From: Hoeflea sp. YIM 152468 | GTDB taxonomy: Bacteria > Pseudomonadota > Alphaproteobacteria > Rhizobiales > Rhizobiaceae | Assembly: GCF_029210485.1 (NCBI RefSeq) | Contig: NZ_JARGET010000011.1 | Span: 62,001-126,000, forward strand | DNA length: 64,000 nt | Direction of reading: 5' to 3' | Part shown: in pieces, positions 18,855 to 27,716 of the stretch | Numbering within the stretch: position 1 is the stretch's first letter | Layout of the letters: every line of letters starts with the position of its first letter | The notes under the pieces: generated by a model | What the model was told of the DNA's origin: nothing | Database searches by the model: none | Seen by the model: only the letters and a program-made list of their open reading frames with translations | Program-made: the position numbers and the translations under genes

Positions 18855-19553
18855 TTAGACTTCTCGCCCGACCATGATCACCGGCAGCCCCAACTGCCGT
18901 GCCGCTTCGATCTTGGCGTAGGACGCCTTGCCGCCTGAATTGCGGCAGACGATGTGGCTGATCGAATGGGCGATCAGCAGCAGTGTCTCCACCGCTGCGC
19001 TGTCGCCGGGACGGCCCAGGACCAGAGCATGGTCGGGGAGCTCCAGAGGGGTCTCCGGCAGGTCGATCATGCGGACGACGAAATGCACGTCGTCGCGGCT
19101 GGCAAACAGGCCGATATGTTGCGAGCCCAAGGCCAGCAGCACGCGGGCGCGGGGCGGGATCGCGTCACGCGCCTGTTCCAGTGTTTCGACTTCTATCCAG
19201 TTGTCGCCTTGCTGCCTGACCCACGGCGTTCGCGTCCGGATCTCGAGCGGCACGCCGGCGAGTTTGCAGGCGTCAATCGCGTTGGCGCTGATCTGGCGGG
19301 CAAACGGATGAGTGGCGTCGATGAGACGGGTGACGCAGTTTTCCTGCAGATAGGAGGCGAGCCCCTCGACACCACCAAAGCCGCCGCTGCGGACTTCGCC
19401 TTCCAGCGGTGCAGGTTCTCTTGTGCGGCCGGCCAGCGAGGTGATGATCCGGGCCCCGGGTTTTGCCGCGACCAGTTGGCTTGCCAGCTTTGCAGCTTCC
19501 GCCGTGCCACCCAGGATCAGAATGGTCTCACGCGATTGGCTGTCAGCTGGCAT
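18855..19553 (-). CDS. cobK: Precorrin-6A reductase
   Basis: CobK/CbiJ reduces precorrin-6A with NADPH. The sequence shows the N-terminal nucleotide-binding ILILGGTAEAAKLA, the segment LIDATHPFARQISANA and the C-terminal VCRNSGGKASYAKIEAARQLGLPVIMV, all diagnostic. ATG 19553 (MPADSQ) is preferred over 19592, giving 232 residues. It starts within the last codons of cbiD, so the two form a minus-strand pair opposite to the other cob genes. Confidence 0.94.
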   Translation of the reverse strand: MPADSQSRETILILGGTAEAAKLASQLVAAKPGARIITSLAGRTREPAPLEGEVRSGGFGGVEGLASYLQENCVTRLIDATHPFARQISANAIDACKLAGVPLEIRTRTPWVRQQGDNWIEVETLEQARDAIPPRARVLLALGSQHIGLFASRDDVHFVVRMIDLPETPLELPDHALVLGRPGDSAAVETLLLIAHSISHIVCRNSGGKASYAKIEAARQLGLPVIMVGREV

Positions 19554-20652
19554 GGGCAAGCAGGGCTCCGGCGCGATCGGTGACCATGACATCGACTGCG
19601 ACCGGCGCGCCGCGCAATGTATCGAGTGTCACAGTGCGGGCTTGGGCGGCGATGGCGGCCGGGAGATCAAGTCCCTGATCTCGAGTCAATTCAAGCACTT
19701 CCATCGCTGTGTTGGCAGACAGAATCCGCTCCCTCAATTCCACATGAGCGCCCAGAGTTTCAGCTTGTCCGGCCAGCCATTGCATGTCGACCTGGCTGCG
19801 GCCCGAATGCAGGTCGAGTGCGCCCTGGGCGAGCTTGCTCAGCTTGGCAAAACCGCCGGCGATGGTCAGGCGCGGCACCGGATGAACACGGAGATATTTG
19901 AGCAGGCCGCCGGCGAAATCGCCCATGTCGAGACAGGCGACATCGGGGAGACCGTGAAAACTTTGCGCGGTTTTTTCCGAGGTCGAGCCCGTGGCGCCGA
20001 GTACATGCGGAAATCCTTCGGCGCGGGCGACGTCGATGCCGCGATGGATCGAGTGGATCCAGGCGGCGCAGGAATAGGGATGGACGATGCCTGTGGTGCC
20101 GAGCACCGAGAGCCCGCCGATGATACCCAGCCGCGGGTTCCAGGTCTGCAGCGCCAGTTCAGCGCCATTCTCGATGGCGATCTCGATCTCGATGTCGGGC
20201 GAGATCCGATGTGCGCTGCAGAGGGCTGTGACAACCTCGGTCATCATCCTGCGGGGAACCGGATTGATGGCGGCTTCGCCTACAGCAATCGGCAAGCCGG
20301 CTTTGGTGACGGTGCCGACGCCGTCACCGGCCCTGAAGACAATGCCCGCGCCTTCGGGCAAACGGCGTACACTTGCCATGACAAGCGCGCCGTGGGTGAC
20401 ATCAGGGTCGTCGCCCGCATCCTTGATGATGCCGGCCATGGCGTGTTGATCACTGCGCGCCTCGCGGGCGAGCGGAAAATATGGCTGTTCTCCCTTGGGC
20501 AGGGTGATTGTCACCGGATCGGGAAAGTCCCCGGCAAGCAGCGCGGTCAATGCGGCCTTGGTGGCGGCTGTTGCGCACGCGCCGGTGGTCCAGCCGCGGC
20601 GCAGCGCCGTGGCGGGTTTTTCCATCCGGATTTCGTTTTCGCCAGCGTCCAT
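19543..20652 (-). CDS. cbiD: Cobalt-precorrin-5B C1-methyltransferase
   Basis: A protein of 369 residues, as usual for CbiD. The diagnostic N-terminus is RRGWTTGACATAATKAAL, followed by GDGVGTVTKAGLPI..GEAAINPVPR, and later GTTGIVHPYSCAAW and IAGGFAKLSKLAQG. CbiD methylates C-1 in the anaerobic pathway; in many alphaproteobacteria it stands in for CobF. The open frame runs on upstream to 21660, but only as antisense of cobA. ATG 20652 gives the family N-terminus. It is divergent from cobA, with about 108 bp between the starts. Confidence 0.93.
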   Translation of the reverse strand: MDAGENEIRMEKPATALRRGWTTGACATAATKAALTALLAGDFPDPVTITLPKGEQPYFPLAREARSDQHAMAGIIKDAGDDPDVTHGALVMASVRRLPEGAGIVFRAGDGVGTVTKAGLPIAVGEAAINPVPRRMMTEVVTALCSAHRISPDIEIEIAIENGAELALQTWNPRLGIIGGLSVLGTTGIVHPYSCAAWIHSIHRGIDVARAEGFPHVLGATGSTSEKTAQSFHGLPDVACLDMGDFAGGLLKYLRVHPVPRLTIAGGFAKLSKLAQGALDLHSGRSQVDMQWLAGQAETLGAHVELRERILSANTAMEVLELTRDQGLDLPAAIAAQARTVTLDTLRGAPVAVDVMVTDRAGALLAHAS

Positions 20653-20760
20653 GTCGCAGTTCTTGATCGTGTCTTGCCTGTTGCCGTTATAGAGTGTGAT
20701 TGATACGGGTGTAACCCTCGGGGCCTGACGGTAGAGCGTCGGTTGAATGAATGGAATAGC

Positions 20761-21606
20761 ATGACTGACTGGCAACACAATCTGCCGCAGATGGAGCCGG
20801 GCGAGGTCTGGCTTGTGGGAGCCGGGCCGGGCGATCCGGGCCTGCTGACCCTGCATGCCGCCAATGCGCTCAGCCAGGCTGACGTGATCATTCATGACGC
20901 GCTCGTCAACGCCGATTGCCTCAAGCTGGCACGAACCGGAGCCAGCCTCGAATATGCCGGCAAACGCGGCGGCAAACCCTCGGCCAAACAACGTGACATT
21001 TCGTTGCGGCTGGTCGAGCTGGCGCGCGAGGGGCATCGCGTGTTGCGGCTCAAGGGCGGTGATCCGTTTGTCTTCGGCCGAGGCGGGGAGGAAGCATTGA
21101 CGCTGGTCGAGAATCACATTCCGTTCCGGATCGTGCCGGGGATCACCGCCGGAATCGGCGGGCTTGCCTATGCCGGGATCCCGGTGACCCATCGCGACAC
21201 CAACCACACGGTGACCTTTCTGACCGGGCACGATTCGTCCGGCCTGGTGCCCGACCGGATTGACTGGGTCGGCGTGGCGCGCGGCAGCCAGGTGATTGTG
21301 ATGTACATGGCGATGAAACATATTTCGACCATTGCCGCGCGCCTGATCGACGCGGGACGTGATGCCGATGAGCCGGTGGCCTTCGTCACCGATGCGTCGA
21401 CCGCCGCGCAGAATGTGCTCGAGACGACGCTTGGCCGCGCTGCGGTCGATGTTGCGGCGTCCGGTCTGCAACCGCCGGCCATCGTTGTTGTCGGACAAGT
21501 GGTGCGACTCCGGTCGGCGCTTGACTGGATGGGAGCCGCCGCCGGCAGGGTGCTGACCGCAGACCCGCTTGGAAACCGCGCCGAGGCGCAGAAAGATACC
21601 GCATGA
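20761..21606 (+). CDS. cobA: Uroporphyrinogen-III C-methyltransferase
   Basis: SUMT makes precorrin-2 by methylating uroporphyrinogen III at C-2 and C-7. At 281 residues it matches the Pseudomonas denitrificans enzyme closely: VWLVGAGPGDPGLLTLHA, LRLKGGDPFVFGRGGEE, VPGITAGIGGLAYAGIP. ATG 20761 (MTDWQ) is preferred to 20743 because it fits the family length and has GGAA just upstream. No siroheme-synthase (CysG) fusion is present. It leads the cobA-B-C-D operon. Confidence 0.95.
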   Translation: MTDWQHNLPQMEPGEVWLVGAGPGDPGLLTLHAANALSQADVIIHDALVNADCLKLARTGASLEYAGKRGGKPSAKQRDISLRLVELAREGHRVLRLKGGDPFVFGRGGEEALTLVENHIPFRIVPGITAGIGGLAYAGIPVTHRDTNHTVTFLTGHDSSGLVPDRIDWVGVARGSQVIVMYMAMKHISTIAARLIDAGRDADEPVAFVTDASTAAQNVLETTLGRAAVDVAASGLQPPAIVVVGQVVRLRSALDWMGAAAGRVLTADPLGNRAEAQKDTA

Positions 21607-22904
21607 CCGGTTTGATGATTGCCGCGCCCCAGTCCGGCGCCGGCAAGACAACTGTGACATTGGGCCTGCTCAGGGCGTTCAAGCGCCGCGGCGTGGCGCT
21701 GGCACCTGGCAAGGCGGGGCCGGACTATATTGATCCGGCCTTTCATGCCGCCGCCAGCGGCCGGTCCTGTCTCAATTATGATCCGTGGGCGATGCGCAGT
21801 GATCTGCTCTTGGCCAATGCATCGCTGCAATCGCAGGGCGGACGCATGCTTTTGATCGAGGCGATGATGGGTCTGTTTGACGGTGCAGCGGACGGCTCGG
21901 GTTCGGCTGGTGATCTTGCAGGGTTACTCGGACTGCCGGTCATATTGGTGATCAATTGCGCCAGCATGTCACATTCGGTGGCGGCGCTGGCGCACGGATT
22001 TGCCAATTTCCATCCAGACGTGCTGGTGCCAGGTGTCATTCTCAACCAGGTCGGCAGTGCACGACATGAAGGCATGCTGCGCCAGGCACTCGAGAAAGCC
22101 CGCATCGACGTGATCGGGGCGCTGCCGCGAAACGAAAAACTGAGGCTGCCGCAGCGCCATCTGGGACTGGTGCAGGCCAGTGAGAACGATCAGCTGGCGA
22201 CGTTGATCGATGATGCGGCCGACATGATGGAGAGCCGCATTGATCTCGACAAGCTGTTGAGGCTGGCGCAAAGGGCGCTCCCCAAGCCGTCTCCGGCAAA
22301 TATTCCGCGGCTTCCGCCACCAGGGCAGAAGATCGCGGTGGCGCGGGACATCGCCTTCGCTTTCGCCTATGATCATATGCTGCTTGGCTGGCAGAGGCGG
22401 GGGGCGGAATTGTCGTTCTTTTCGCCGCTGGCCGATGAAGCCCCCGACGCCGGTTGCGACGCTGTGGTGCTGCCGGGCGGGTATCCTGAGCTTCATGCCG
22501 GTCGCATCGCCGGTGCGAAAACCTTCAAGGCGGGTATGAAGGCAGCCATTGACCGGGGCATTCCTGTCTATGGCGAGTGCGGAGGCTACATGGTGCTGGG
22601 CGACGGGTTGATAGACGGGGAGGGTGCGCGCCACGAGATGCTCGGTGCGTTGCCGCTGGTGAGCAGCTTTGCCGAGCCCAAGCGGCATCTGGGTTATCGC
22701 CGCCTGGTGCCGATGCCTGGTTTTTTCTGGAACATGGAGCTGTCGGCGCATGAGTTTCACTACGCCGGCATTGTGTCGGAAGGCGAGGCGGACGGGCGGT
22801 TGTTTTCATCGCGCGATGCACTCGGTGCCGATCTTGGCGCGGCCGGTCTGAGACGCGGCAATGTCGCCGGCTCCTTCATGCATGTGATTGACAGAATCGA
22901 TTAG
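21603..22904 (+). CDS. cobB: Cobyrinic (hydrogenobyrinic) acid a,c-diamide synthase
   Basis: A 433-residue glutamine amidotransferase that amidates the a and c side chains. It has an N-terminal ATPase domain (GLMIAAPQSGAGKTTVTLGLL) and a C-terminal glutaminase domain with the Cys in YGECGGYMVLG, then GYRRLVP and AHEFHYA. CobB (hydrogenobyrinate) and CbiA (cobyrinate) types are hard to separate by sequence alone. The start overlaps cobA (ATGA). Confidence 0.94.
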   Translation: MTGLMIAAPQSGAGKTTVTLGLLRAFKRRGVALAPGKAGPDYIDPAFHAAASGRSCLNYDPWAMRSDLLLANASLQSQGGRMLLIEAMMGLFDGAADGSGSAGDLAGLLGLPVILVINCASMSHSVAALAHGFANFHPDVLVPGVILNQVGSARHEGMLRQALEKARIDVIGALPRNEKLRLPQRHLGLVQASENDQLATLIDDAADMMESRIDLDKLLRLAQRALPKPSPANIPRLPPPGQKIAVARDIAFAFAYDHMLLGWQRRGAELSFFSPLADEAPDAGCDAVVLPGGYPELHAGRIAGAKTFKAGMKAAIDRGIPVYGECGGYMVLGDGLIDGEGARHEMLGALPLVSSFAEPKRHLGYRRLVPMPGFFWNMELSAHEFHYAGIVSEGEADGRLFSSRDALGADLGAAGLRRGNVAGSFMHVIDRID

Positions 22905-22909
22905 AGAAA

Positions 22910-23932
22910 ATGAAACCGATCGAAGACCCCATCGCCCATGGCGGGGCGCTGTCGCAGGCAATCGCGCGGCACGGTGGCACGGCGTCGGAGTGGCTGGACC
23001 TGTCGACCGGGATCAGCCCCTTCAGCCTGCCGCTGCCGGAGCTTGCGGCCGATGTCTGGCGGCGTTTGCCGGACCCGGGCGAGGTTCAGCGGGTCTGCGA
23101 ACTGGCCAAACGCCATTATGGGGGTGCAGTGGTGCCGATCGCGGTGCCTGGCTCTCAGGCCGCCATTCAGCAGCTTCCCTGGCTGACGCCGAACGCGGCG
23201 GAAGTCGCCATCGTCTCTCCGACCTATGGCGAATACCAGATGGCCTTTCGCCGGATGGACATAGCGGTTGCCCCTATCGATGCGCTTGATGCGGCTGCGG
23301 CGACGAGGGCAAGTGCGGCCGTGCTGGCAAACCCCAACAACCCGGACGGGCGGGTGACGCCGCGCGATGACATTTTCGGCTTCGCCCGCTCGCAGCGTCA
23401 CCGTCTGGTCATTGTGGATGAGGCCTTTGCCGATTTGCGGCAGGACTTGTCGATGGCCGGAGCCGCCGGTGTGGAACCCAACCTGATTGTCCTGCGCTCG
23501 TTCGGCAAGTTTTTCGGCCTTGCCGGCCTGCGGCTGGGCTTTGTCTTCGCCGAAGCAGGCCTTGCCAACATCATCAGCGACCGGCTGGGGCCGTGGGCTG
23601 TGTCGGGCCCGGCGCTGGCGATCGCCGCTCATGCGTTTACACGCGATGATCTGGTCAATGAGCTTCGCGCCAAGCTGGACAAGGCACACCGGATAACGCG
23701 ATCAGCGCTGAACATGGCGCGGGTGTCAATCACCGGCGAGACGCCGCTGTTTTTCTGTTGCGAGGTGGGCGACGGGGCAGCGGTGCGGGATGCTTTGGCG
23801 GAGCACCAGCTCCTGGTGCGCGCCTTTGATCATAGCCCTTCGCTGATCCGTATCGGTCTGGTGCCTGACGATCTCTCTGCCGTCCGGCTCCGCGAGACCT
23901 TGCGAATTGTCGGCGCGCGAGCGGTGTCGTGA
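22910..23932 (+). CDS. cobC: L-threonine-O-3-phosphate decarboxylase
   Basis: A PLP-dependent fold-I enzyme of 340 residues, similar to histidinol-phosphate aminotransferase. It makes (R)-1-amino-2-propanol phosphate for the nucleotide loop. Motifs are LDLSTGISPF, LANPNNPDGRV, VIVDEAFAD and the PLP-Lys segment RSFGKFFGLAGLRLGF. Position next to cobD, overlapping it by 4 bp (GTGA), supports CobC rather than HisC. Confidence 0.93.
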   Translation: MKPIEDPIAHGGALSQAIARHGGTASEWLDLSTGISPFSLPLPELAADVWRRLPDPGEVQRVCELAKRHYGGAVVPIAVPGSQAAIQQLPWLTPNAAEVAIVSPTYGEYQMAFRRMDIAVAPIDALDAAAATRASAAVLANPNNPDGRVTPRDDIFGFARSQRHRLVIVDEAFADLRQDLSMAGAAGVEPNLIVLRSFGKFFGLAGLRLGFVFAEAGLANIISDRLGPWAVSGPALAIAAHAFTRDDLVNELRAKLDKAHRITRSALNMARVSITGETPLFFCCEVGDGAAVRDALAEHQLLVRAFDHSPSLIRIGLVPDDLSAVRLRETLRIVGARAVS

Positions 23933-24900
23933 GCCATCTGCTGGTGTTGCTGCTGGCCCTGGTCGGCGACCGGGTTGTCGGGGATCCGGACTGGCTCTGG
24001 CGGCGGATCAGTCATCCGGTGGTGTTTTTCGGTTACGCCATCGGGTTTGCCGACAGCCGCTTCAACCGGTCCTCGGATGGCGCCAAGCTGCGCCGTTGCA
24101 AGGGATGGATCGTCCTTGTCCTTCTGCTGGGGCTGTCTGCGCTTGGCGGTTGGGCTCTGGCATGCCTGTTCGGCGGGCTTGGTGTTGCCGGAATGGCGTT
24201 TGAGGTGGTGGTGGTGGCGGTTTTTCTGGCGCAGAAAAGCCTTGCAGACCATGTCATCGCGGTGGCCGACGGCTTGCGTGAAGGGGGGGTGGCCGGAGGC
24301 CGAACAGCGGTGGCGATGATCGTCGGGCGAGATCCCGATGTGCTGGACCAGGCGGGGGTTTCACGCGCCGCGATCGAAAGCCTGGCTGAGAATTTTTCGG
24401 ACGGGATCATCGCGCCGGCTCTGTGGTATGCGCTTTTGGGTCTGCCTGGCCTGTTGGCCTACAAGATGCTCAACACTGCCGATTCAATGATCGGGCATCT
24501 CAATGAGCGTCACGGAGATTTCGGGCGCGGCGCGGCGAAGCTGGATGATTTGGCCAACTGGCCCGCGGCGCGGCTGTCGGCTGTGCTGATCGCGGCCGGC
24601 GCCGGGCTGGCGCGGGGAACCACTTCCATGCGCAACGCGATGGAGGCGGCGCTGGTGGATTCCGGGCTGCATCGCTCACCCAATGCGGGTTGGCCCGAAG
24701 CGGCCATGGCTGGAGCCCTTGGCCTGGCGCTTGCCGGACCACGTCAGTATGGCGGCGAGATGGTCATGGAACCCAGCCTGAATGCTTCCGGGCGCCAGCA
24801 AGCCGGCGAGGGCGACATACGGGCGGCACTGAGCGTCTTCGAGCGTGCCTGCGACTGCCTTGCCACGATCGTTCTACTGTCAATTCTGTTTTGCATTTAA
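23929..24900 (+). CDS. cobD: Adenosylcobinamide-phosphate synthase
   Basis: CobD (CbiB) is an inner-membrane enzyme that joins aminopropanol phosphate to adenosylcobyric acid. The 323-residue protein has several hydrophobic segments and the family motifs GDPDWLWRRISHPVVFFG, AIESLAENFSDGIIAPALWY and NTADSMIGHLNERH. The GTG start overlaps cobC. It is the last cobalamin gene of the window; the sequence after its stop becomes AT-rich. Confidence 0.95.
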   Translation: MSHLLVLLLALVGDRVVGDPDWLWRRISHPVVFFGYAIGFADSRFNRSSDGAKLRRCKGWIVLVLLLGLSALGGWALACLFGGLGVAGMAFEVVVVAVFLAQKSLADHVIAVADGLREGGVAGGRTAVAMIVGRDPDVLDQAGVSRAAIESLAENFSDGIIAPALWYALLGLPGLLAYKMLNTADSMIGHLNERHGDFGRGAAKLDDLANWPAARLSAVLIAAGAGLARGTTSMRNAMEAALVDSGLHRSPNAGWPEAAMAGALGLALAGPRQYGGEMVMEPSLNASGRQQAGEGDIRAALSVFERACDCLATIVLLSILFCI

Positions 24901-25031
24901 CTCCGCTATATCAATTGGTTAATTTGAAGTGTCGAATTTGCCACCGCATTTTAACTTTAACTCATCGGCTCATCTGTATAAATTGGTCTTCGGCTAGTAC
25001 AATCAGGTACAGGGCAATTGGGGAGACACAT
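24901..25031 (+). promoter_or_regulatory. AT-rich leader/promoter region of the YkuD gene
   Basis: These 131 bp are clearly richer in A+T than their surroundings and precede a strong ribosome binding site (GGGGAGA, about 25020-25026) 6 bp before the ATG. A promoter is very likely, but I cannot fix the -35/-10 boxes. No terminator for the cobA-cobD operon is evident here. Confidence 0.45.
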
Positions 25032-25463
25032 ATGCGCAATCTGTTTTTGGCTGGGATTCTTGCCCTTTCACTGCTGCCGCTGTCGGCGGCTTCCGCGTTC
25101 GCAGCCAAGCTTGTGGCCAATGTGGATATTTCATCGCAGACCATGGTGGTCAGCTACAACGGCAAGGTAAAGTACAAGTGGCCTGTTTCCACCGGCCGCA
25201 AGGGATACTCGACTCCGACCGGTTCCTATTCGGCCAAATGGCTGTCACGCCATCACCGGTCCCGCAAATACAACAATGCGCCGATGCCCTATGCGGTGTT
25301 TTATCATCGCGGCTATGCCGTGCATGCGACCTACGATACCAAGCGGCTCGGACGTGTTGCTTCGCATGGTTGCGTTCGTCTGGCGCCGGAACATGCGGCA
25401 AAGTTCTTTTCGCTTGTGCAAAAGACCGGCAACAGCAACACCCGCATTGTCGTCAAACACTGA
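25032..25463 (+). CDS. Small YkuD-type L,D-transpeptidase
   Basis: A 143-residue exported protein: a signal peptide (MRNLFLAGILALSLLPLSAA, cut after AFA near residue 24), then a single YkuD domain. The catalytic motif HGCVRL lies in RVASHGCVRLAPEHA, with the upstream His in YAVHATYD. YkuD enzymes form 3-3 cross-links in peptidoglycan or link lipoproteins to it. ATG 25032 is preferred over the longer open frame since it starts the signal peptide directly after a strong GGGGAGA. Confidence 0.92.
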   Translation: MRNLFLAGILALSLLPLSAASAFAAKLVANVDISSQTMVVSYNGKVKYKWPVSTGRKGYSTPTGSYSAKWLSRHHRSRKYNNAPMPYAVFYHRGYAVHATYDTKRLGRVASHGCVRLAPEHAAKFFSLVQKTGNSNTRIVVKH

Positions 25464-25473
25464 TCCATACACC

Positions 25474-25534
25474 GGGCCTGGCGCAAATCAGGCCCACCGC
25501 AACGCCGCGCGATCATCTGAAATGAGCGGCGTTG
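25474..25534. repeat. Two hairpins between convergent genes
   Basis: GGGCCTG pairs with CAGGCCC (25474-25480 with 25489-25495, 8-nt loop). CAACGCCGC pairs with GCGGCGTTG (25500-25508 with 25526-25534, 17-nt loop). They lie between the ends of the YkuD gene and lpxXL. Neither is followed by a T-run, so they are weak terminator candidates at best. Confidence 0.4.
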
Positions 25535-25566
25535 CCTGACGGATGGTGAGTTCGAACCGGCTCGAG

Positions 25567-26511
25567 CTATTTGATCAGGTGCTTGATTTGCCAGCGGTCA
25601 TGGAACCACTGCCACTGACCTGGGTGCTCGCGCACCCAGCTTTCCACCTTGTCATTGAGCAATTGTGCTGTGGCGGCAATATCGACGCCGCCGCCGGGCT
25701 GGCGCGGAATCGGTATGGCCGGCTCTATCTCAAGCCGGTGCCGGCCATTTGGAAGCCGGATCGAGCGCGCCGGATAGACATCGCATTCATACTGACGCAC
25801 CAGTTTTGCCAGCAGCGGATTGGTGTGAGCGTCGAGCCCGAAGAAGCGGGTCTTTGCGCCCTTGTGGAATTTCTGATCGACCAGCAGACCGACACCGCGA
25901 CCGCTTTCGAGCCGCCGTGCCAGGGCAAATGCCGCGCCCGCGCGTGAAGGCACCAGATGGCCCATGGAGGTTTGCCGTGCGGCAAGGACCTTCGCGGCGA
26001 TGTAGGGGTTGTTGGGCGGACGAAACAGCGCCATCACGTCAAGTCCGTAGCTTGCAGCGGCTATCGGCAGCAATTCGAAATTCCCGGTATGCGCCGTGAA
26101 GACGATGAACGGTTTATTGGTGTCGCGCAATTTCAGGAAAATCTCTGCGCCTTCCACCTCGATGCGGCCAGGTTCACTGGCTTCTGGATCGAAGTCGAAA
26201 AGCTGATCGAGAAAGACGTACTCGGTCGCCAGCCGGGACATGTTTCCCCACATGTCTCTGGCGATCATTTCGTGCTCGGCTTCGGTTTTTTCCGGGTAAG
26301 CCCGGGCAAGGTTGGTCAATGCCAGCTTGTGCCGCCGGGTCAACGGTCCGATGCGGCGGGCCATCCGGTCGACGAAACCGATCGCCGGGTCGGCGGGAAA
26401 CAGCGCGATCAGCCGCAGCAGGCTGAAGATCATGTGCGCGATCAGCCAGTCCTTTGTTCGCCGCAGAGCGATGACGAGGCGTGTTAGCACCATGCGTGTT
26501 GGAGTTGCCAT
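25567..26511 (-). CDS. lpxXL: Lipid A very-long-chain acyltransferase
   Basis: A protein of the LpxL/LpxM (HtrB/MsbB) acyltransferase family, 314 residues. It has an N-terminal hydrophobic segment, the catalytic H-X4-E motif at His141-Glu146 (HTGNFE) and the typical VDQKFHKGAKTRFFG segment. As the last gene of the acpXL operon it should transfer the 27-hydroxyoctacosanoyl chain from AcpXL to lipid A, as in Rhizobium. The gene family and the context agree. Confidence 0.93.
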   Translation of the reverse strand: MATPTRMVLTRLVIALRRTKDWLIAHMIFSLLRLIALFPADPAIGFVDRMARRIGPLTRRHKLALTNLARAYPEKTEAEHEMIARDMWGNMSRLATEYVFLDQLFDFDPEASEPGRIEVEGAEIFLKLRDTNKPFIVFTAHTGNFELLPIAAASYGLDVMALFRPPNNPYIAAKVLAARQTSMGHLVPSRAGAAFALARRLESGRGVGLLVDQKFHKGAKTRFFGLDAHTNPLLAKLVRQYECDVYPARSIRLPNGRHRLEIEPAIPIPRQPGGGVDIAATAQLLNDKVESWVREHPGQWQWFHDRWQIKHLIK

Positions 26512-26526
26512 GACGCTCTACTGGCC

Positions 26527-27555
26527 TCAATCCATCCGCAGAATGATCTTGCCGAACACGTCCCGGCCTTCCATGCGGGCCAGCGCAGTGTCGATCTCGT
26601 CGAAGCCGACTTCGGTGTCGATAACCGGCCGGACCTGATTTGCTGCCATTTTCTGCATGGCGTCGGCCATGTTTTCCATCCGGCAGCCAAACGAACCGAT
26701 CAGCTTGAGTTGCTGCTGGAACAGCATCATCAGGTTCATCTGCGTCGACACGCCCGAGGTCGAGCCGCAGGTGACCAGACGACCGCCACGCTTGAGCGAG
26801 AGCATTGATCCGGCCCAGGTGTCGGCACCGACATGCTCGAACACCACATCGACGCCGCGCTTCTTGGTGAGCTTGCGCACCACACCCTCGAACCGGTCCT
26901 CGCGGTAATTGATCACGTGGTCTGCACCGAGCGCTTTGGCCGGCTCGATCTTGGCGTCGGACCCGACGGTGGTGATGACGGTGCAGCCGATCTTCTTGGC
27001 GAGCTGGATCGCTGCAGAGCCAATCCCCGACCCACCGGCGTGGATCAAAATGGTTTCACCCGGCTCAAGCCTGGCATTGTCGAACAGCATGTGCTCGACA
27101 GTGCCGAAGGTGACCGGGGCCACGGCCGCGCCGATCGGGGTTACCCCGGGCGGCGCCGGCACCAGAAGCCGCGCCGGCAGATTGACTTTTTCCTGGGCGA
27201 AGCCGTCGAGATGGAAACCGTGGACGCCACTGACGTGTTCACACAGATTGTCGCGGCCTTCGCGGCAGGGACGGCACAGGCCGCAGGTGCGGGCGCCGTA
27301 GATTGAAACAAGTTGCCCCGGAAGCAGGCCGGCTACACCGTGACCAATGGCATCGACCACGCCGGATGCTTCCGCGCCAATGACCAGCGGCATCTTGCGC
27401 TTGGCAAACGCCATGCCGCGCCAGCCCCAGACATCGATATGGTTGAGCGCAACTGCCTTGATCGAGATTGTGGCTTCGCCGATGCCCGGAGGTGGGGGAG
27501 GAGGCAGGTCGACCGTCTCAAGCTTGCGATCTTCGATCAGTTGCAGTGCCCGCAT
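26527..27555 (-). CDS. Zinc-type alcohol dehydrogenase of the acpXL operon
   Basis: A 342-residue medium-chain dehydrogenase (MDR). The structural-zinc Cys cluster is CGLCRPCREGRDNLC and the nucleotide-binding site is IHAGGSGIGSAAIQLAKK. The homolog in Rhizobium sits at the same place, between fabF1XL and lpxXL; its substrate is not known, though a part in the 27-OH acyl chain is assumed. ATG 27555 (MRALQL) follows AAGGA and fits the family N-terminus better than the open frame start at 27624. Confidence 0.88.
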   Translation of the reverse strand: MRALQLIEDRKLETVDLPPPPPPGIGEATISIKAVALNHIDVWGWRGMAFAKRKMPLVIGAEASGVVDAIGHGVAGLLPGQLVSIYGARTCGLCRPCREGRDNLCEHVSGVHGFHLDGFAQEKVNLPARLLVPAPPGVTPIGAAVAPVTFGTVEHMLFDNARLEPGETILIHAGGSGIGSAAIQLAKKIGCTVITTVGSDAKIEPAKALGADHVINYREDRFEGVVRKLTKKRGVDVVFEHVGADTWAGSMLSLKRGGRLVTCGSTSGVSTQMNLMMLFQQQLKLIGSFGCRMENMADAMQKMAANQVRPVIDTEVGFDEIDTALARMEGRDVFGKIILRMD

Positions 27556-27716
27556 TACTTTGTTCCTTCGCAGCTCGGCGGAATCATGCCCGGCGCCAAT
27601 GTACGCGCAGGGTGGTCTGTACACCGGGCATCCAGCTGAACGCTTTGCTTTGGCGTTCAGCCTCGAGTGGATGCAAGATCCAGATGGGTCCGGCGGTTGC
27701 CGGTGCGGGAGATGAC

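Noticed and set aside
20653-21660. Upstream extension of the cbiD reading frame on the minus strand (total 705 codons)
   Set aside because: The extra ~336 codons are the antisense of cobA, show no family pattern, and the cbiD N-terminal motif RRGWTTGACA begins only after 20652.
25545-25575. GAGTTCGAACCGGCTC, resembling a tRNA T-arm
   Set aside because: No acceptor stem, D-arm or anticodon arm can be placed around it.
27636-27660. 8-bp hairpin (CTGAACGC with GCGTTCAG) between fabF1XL and the dehydrogenase gene
   Set aside because: No T-run on the minus strand and the genes are expected to be co-transcribed; at most a processing or stability hairpin.
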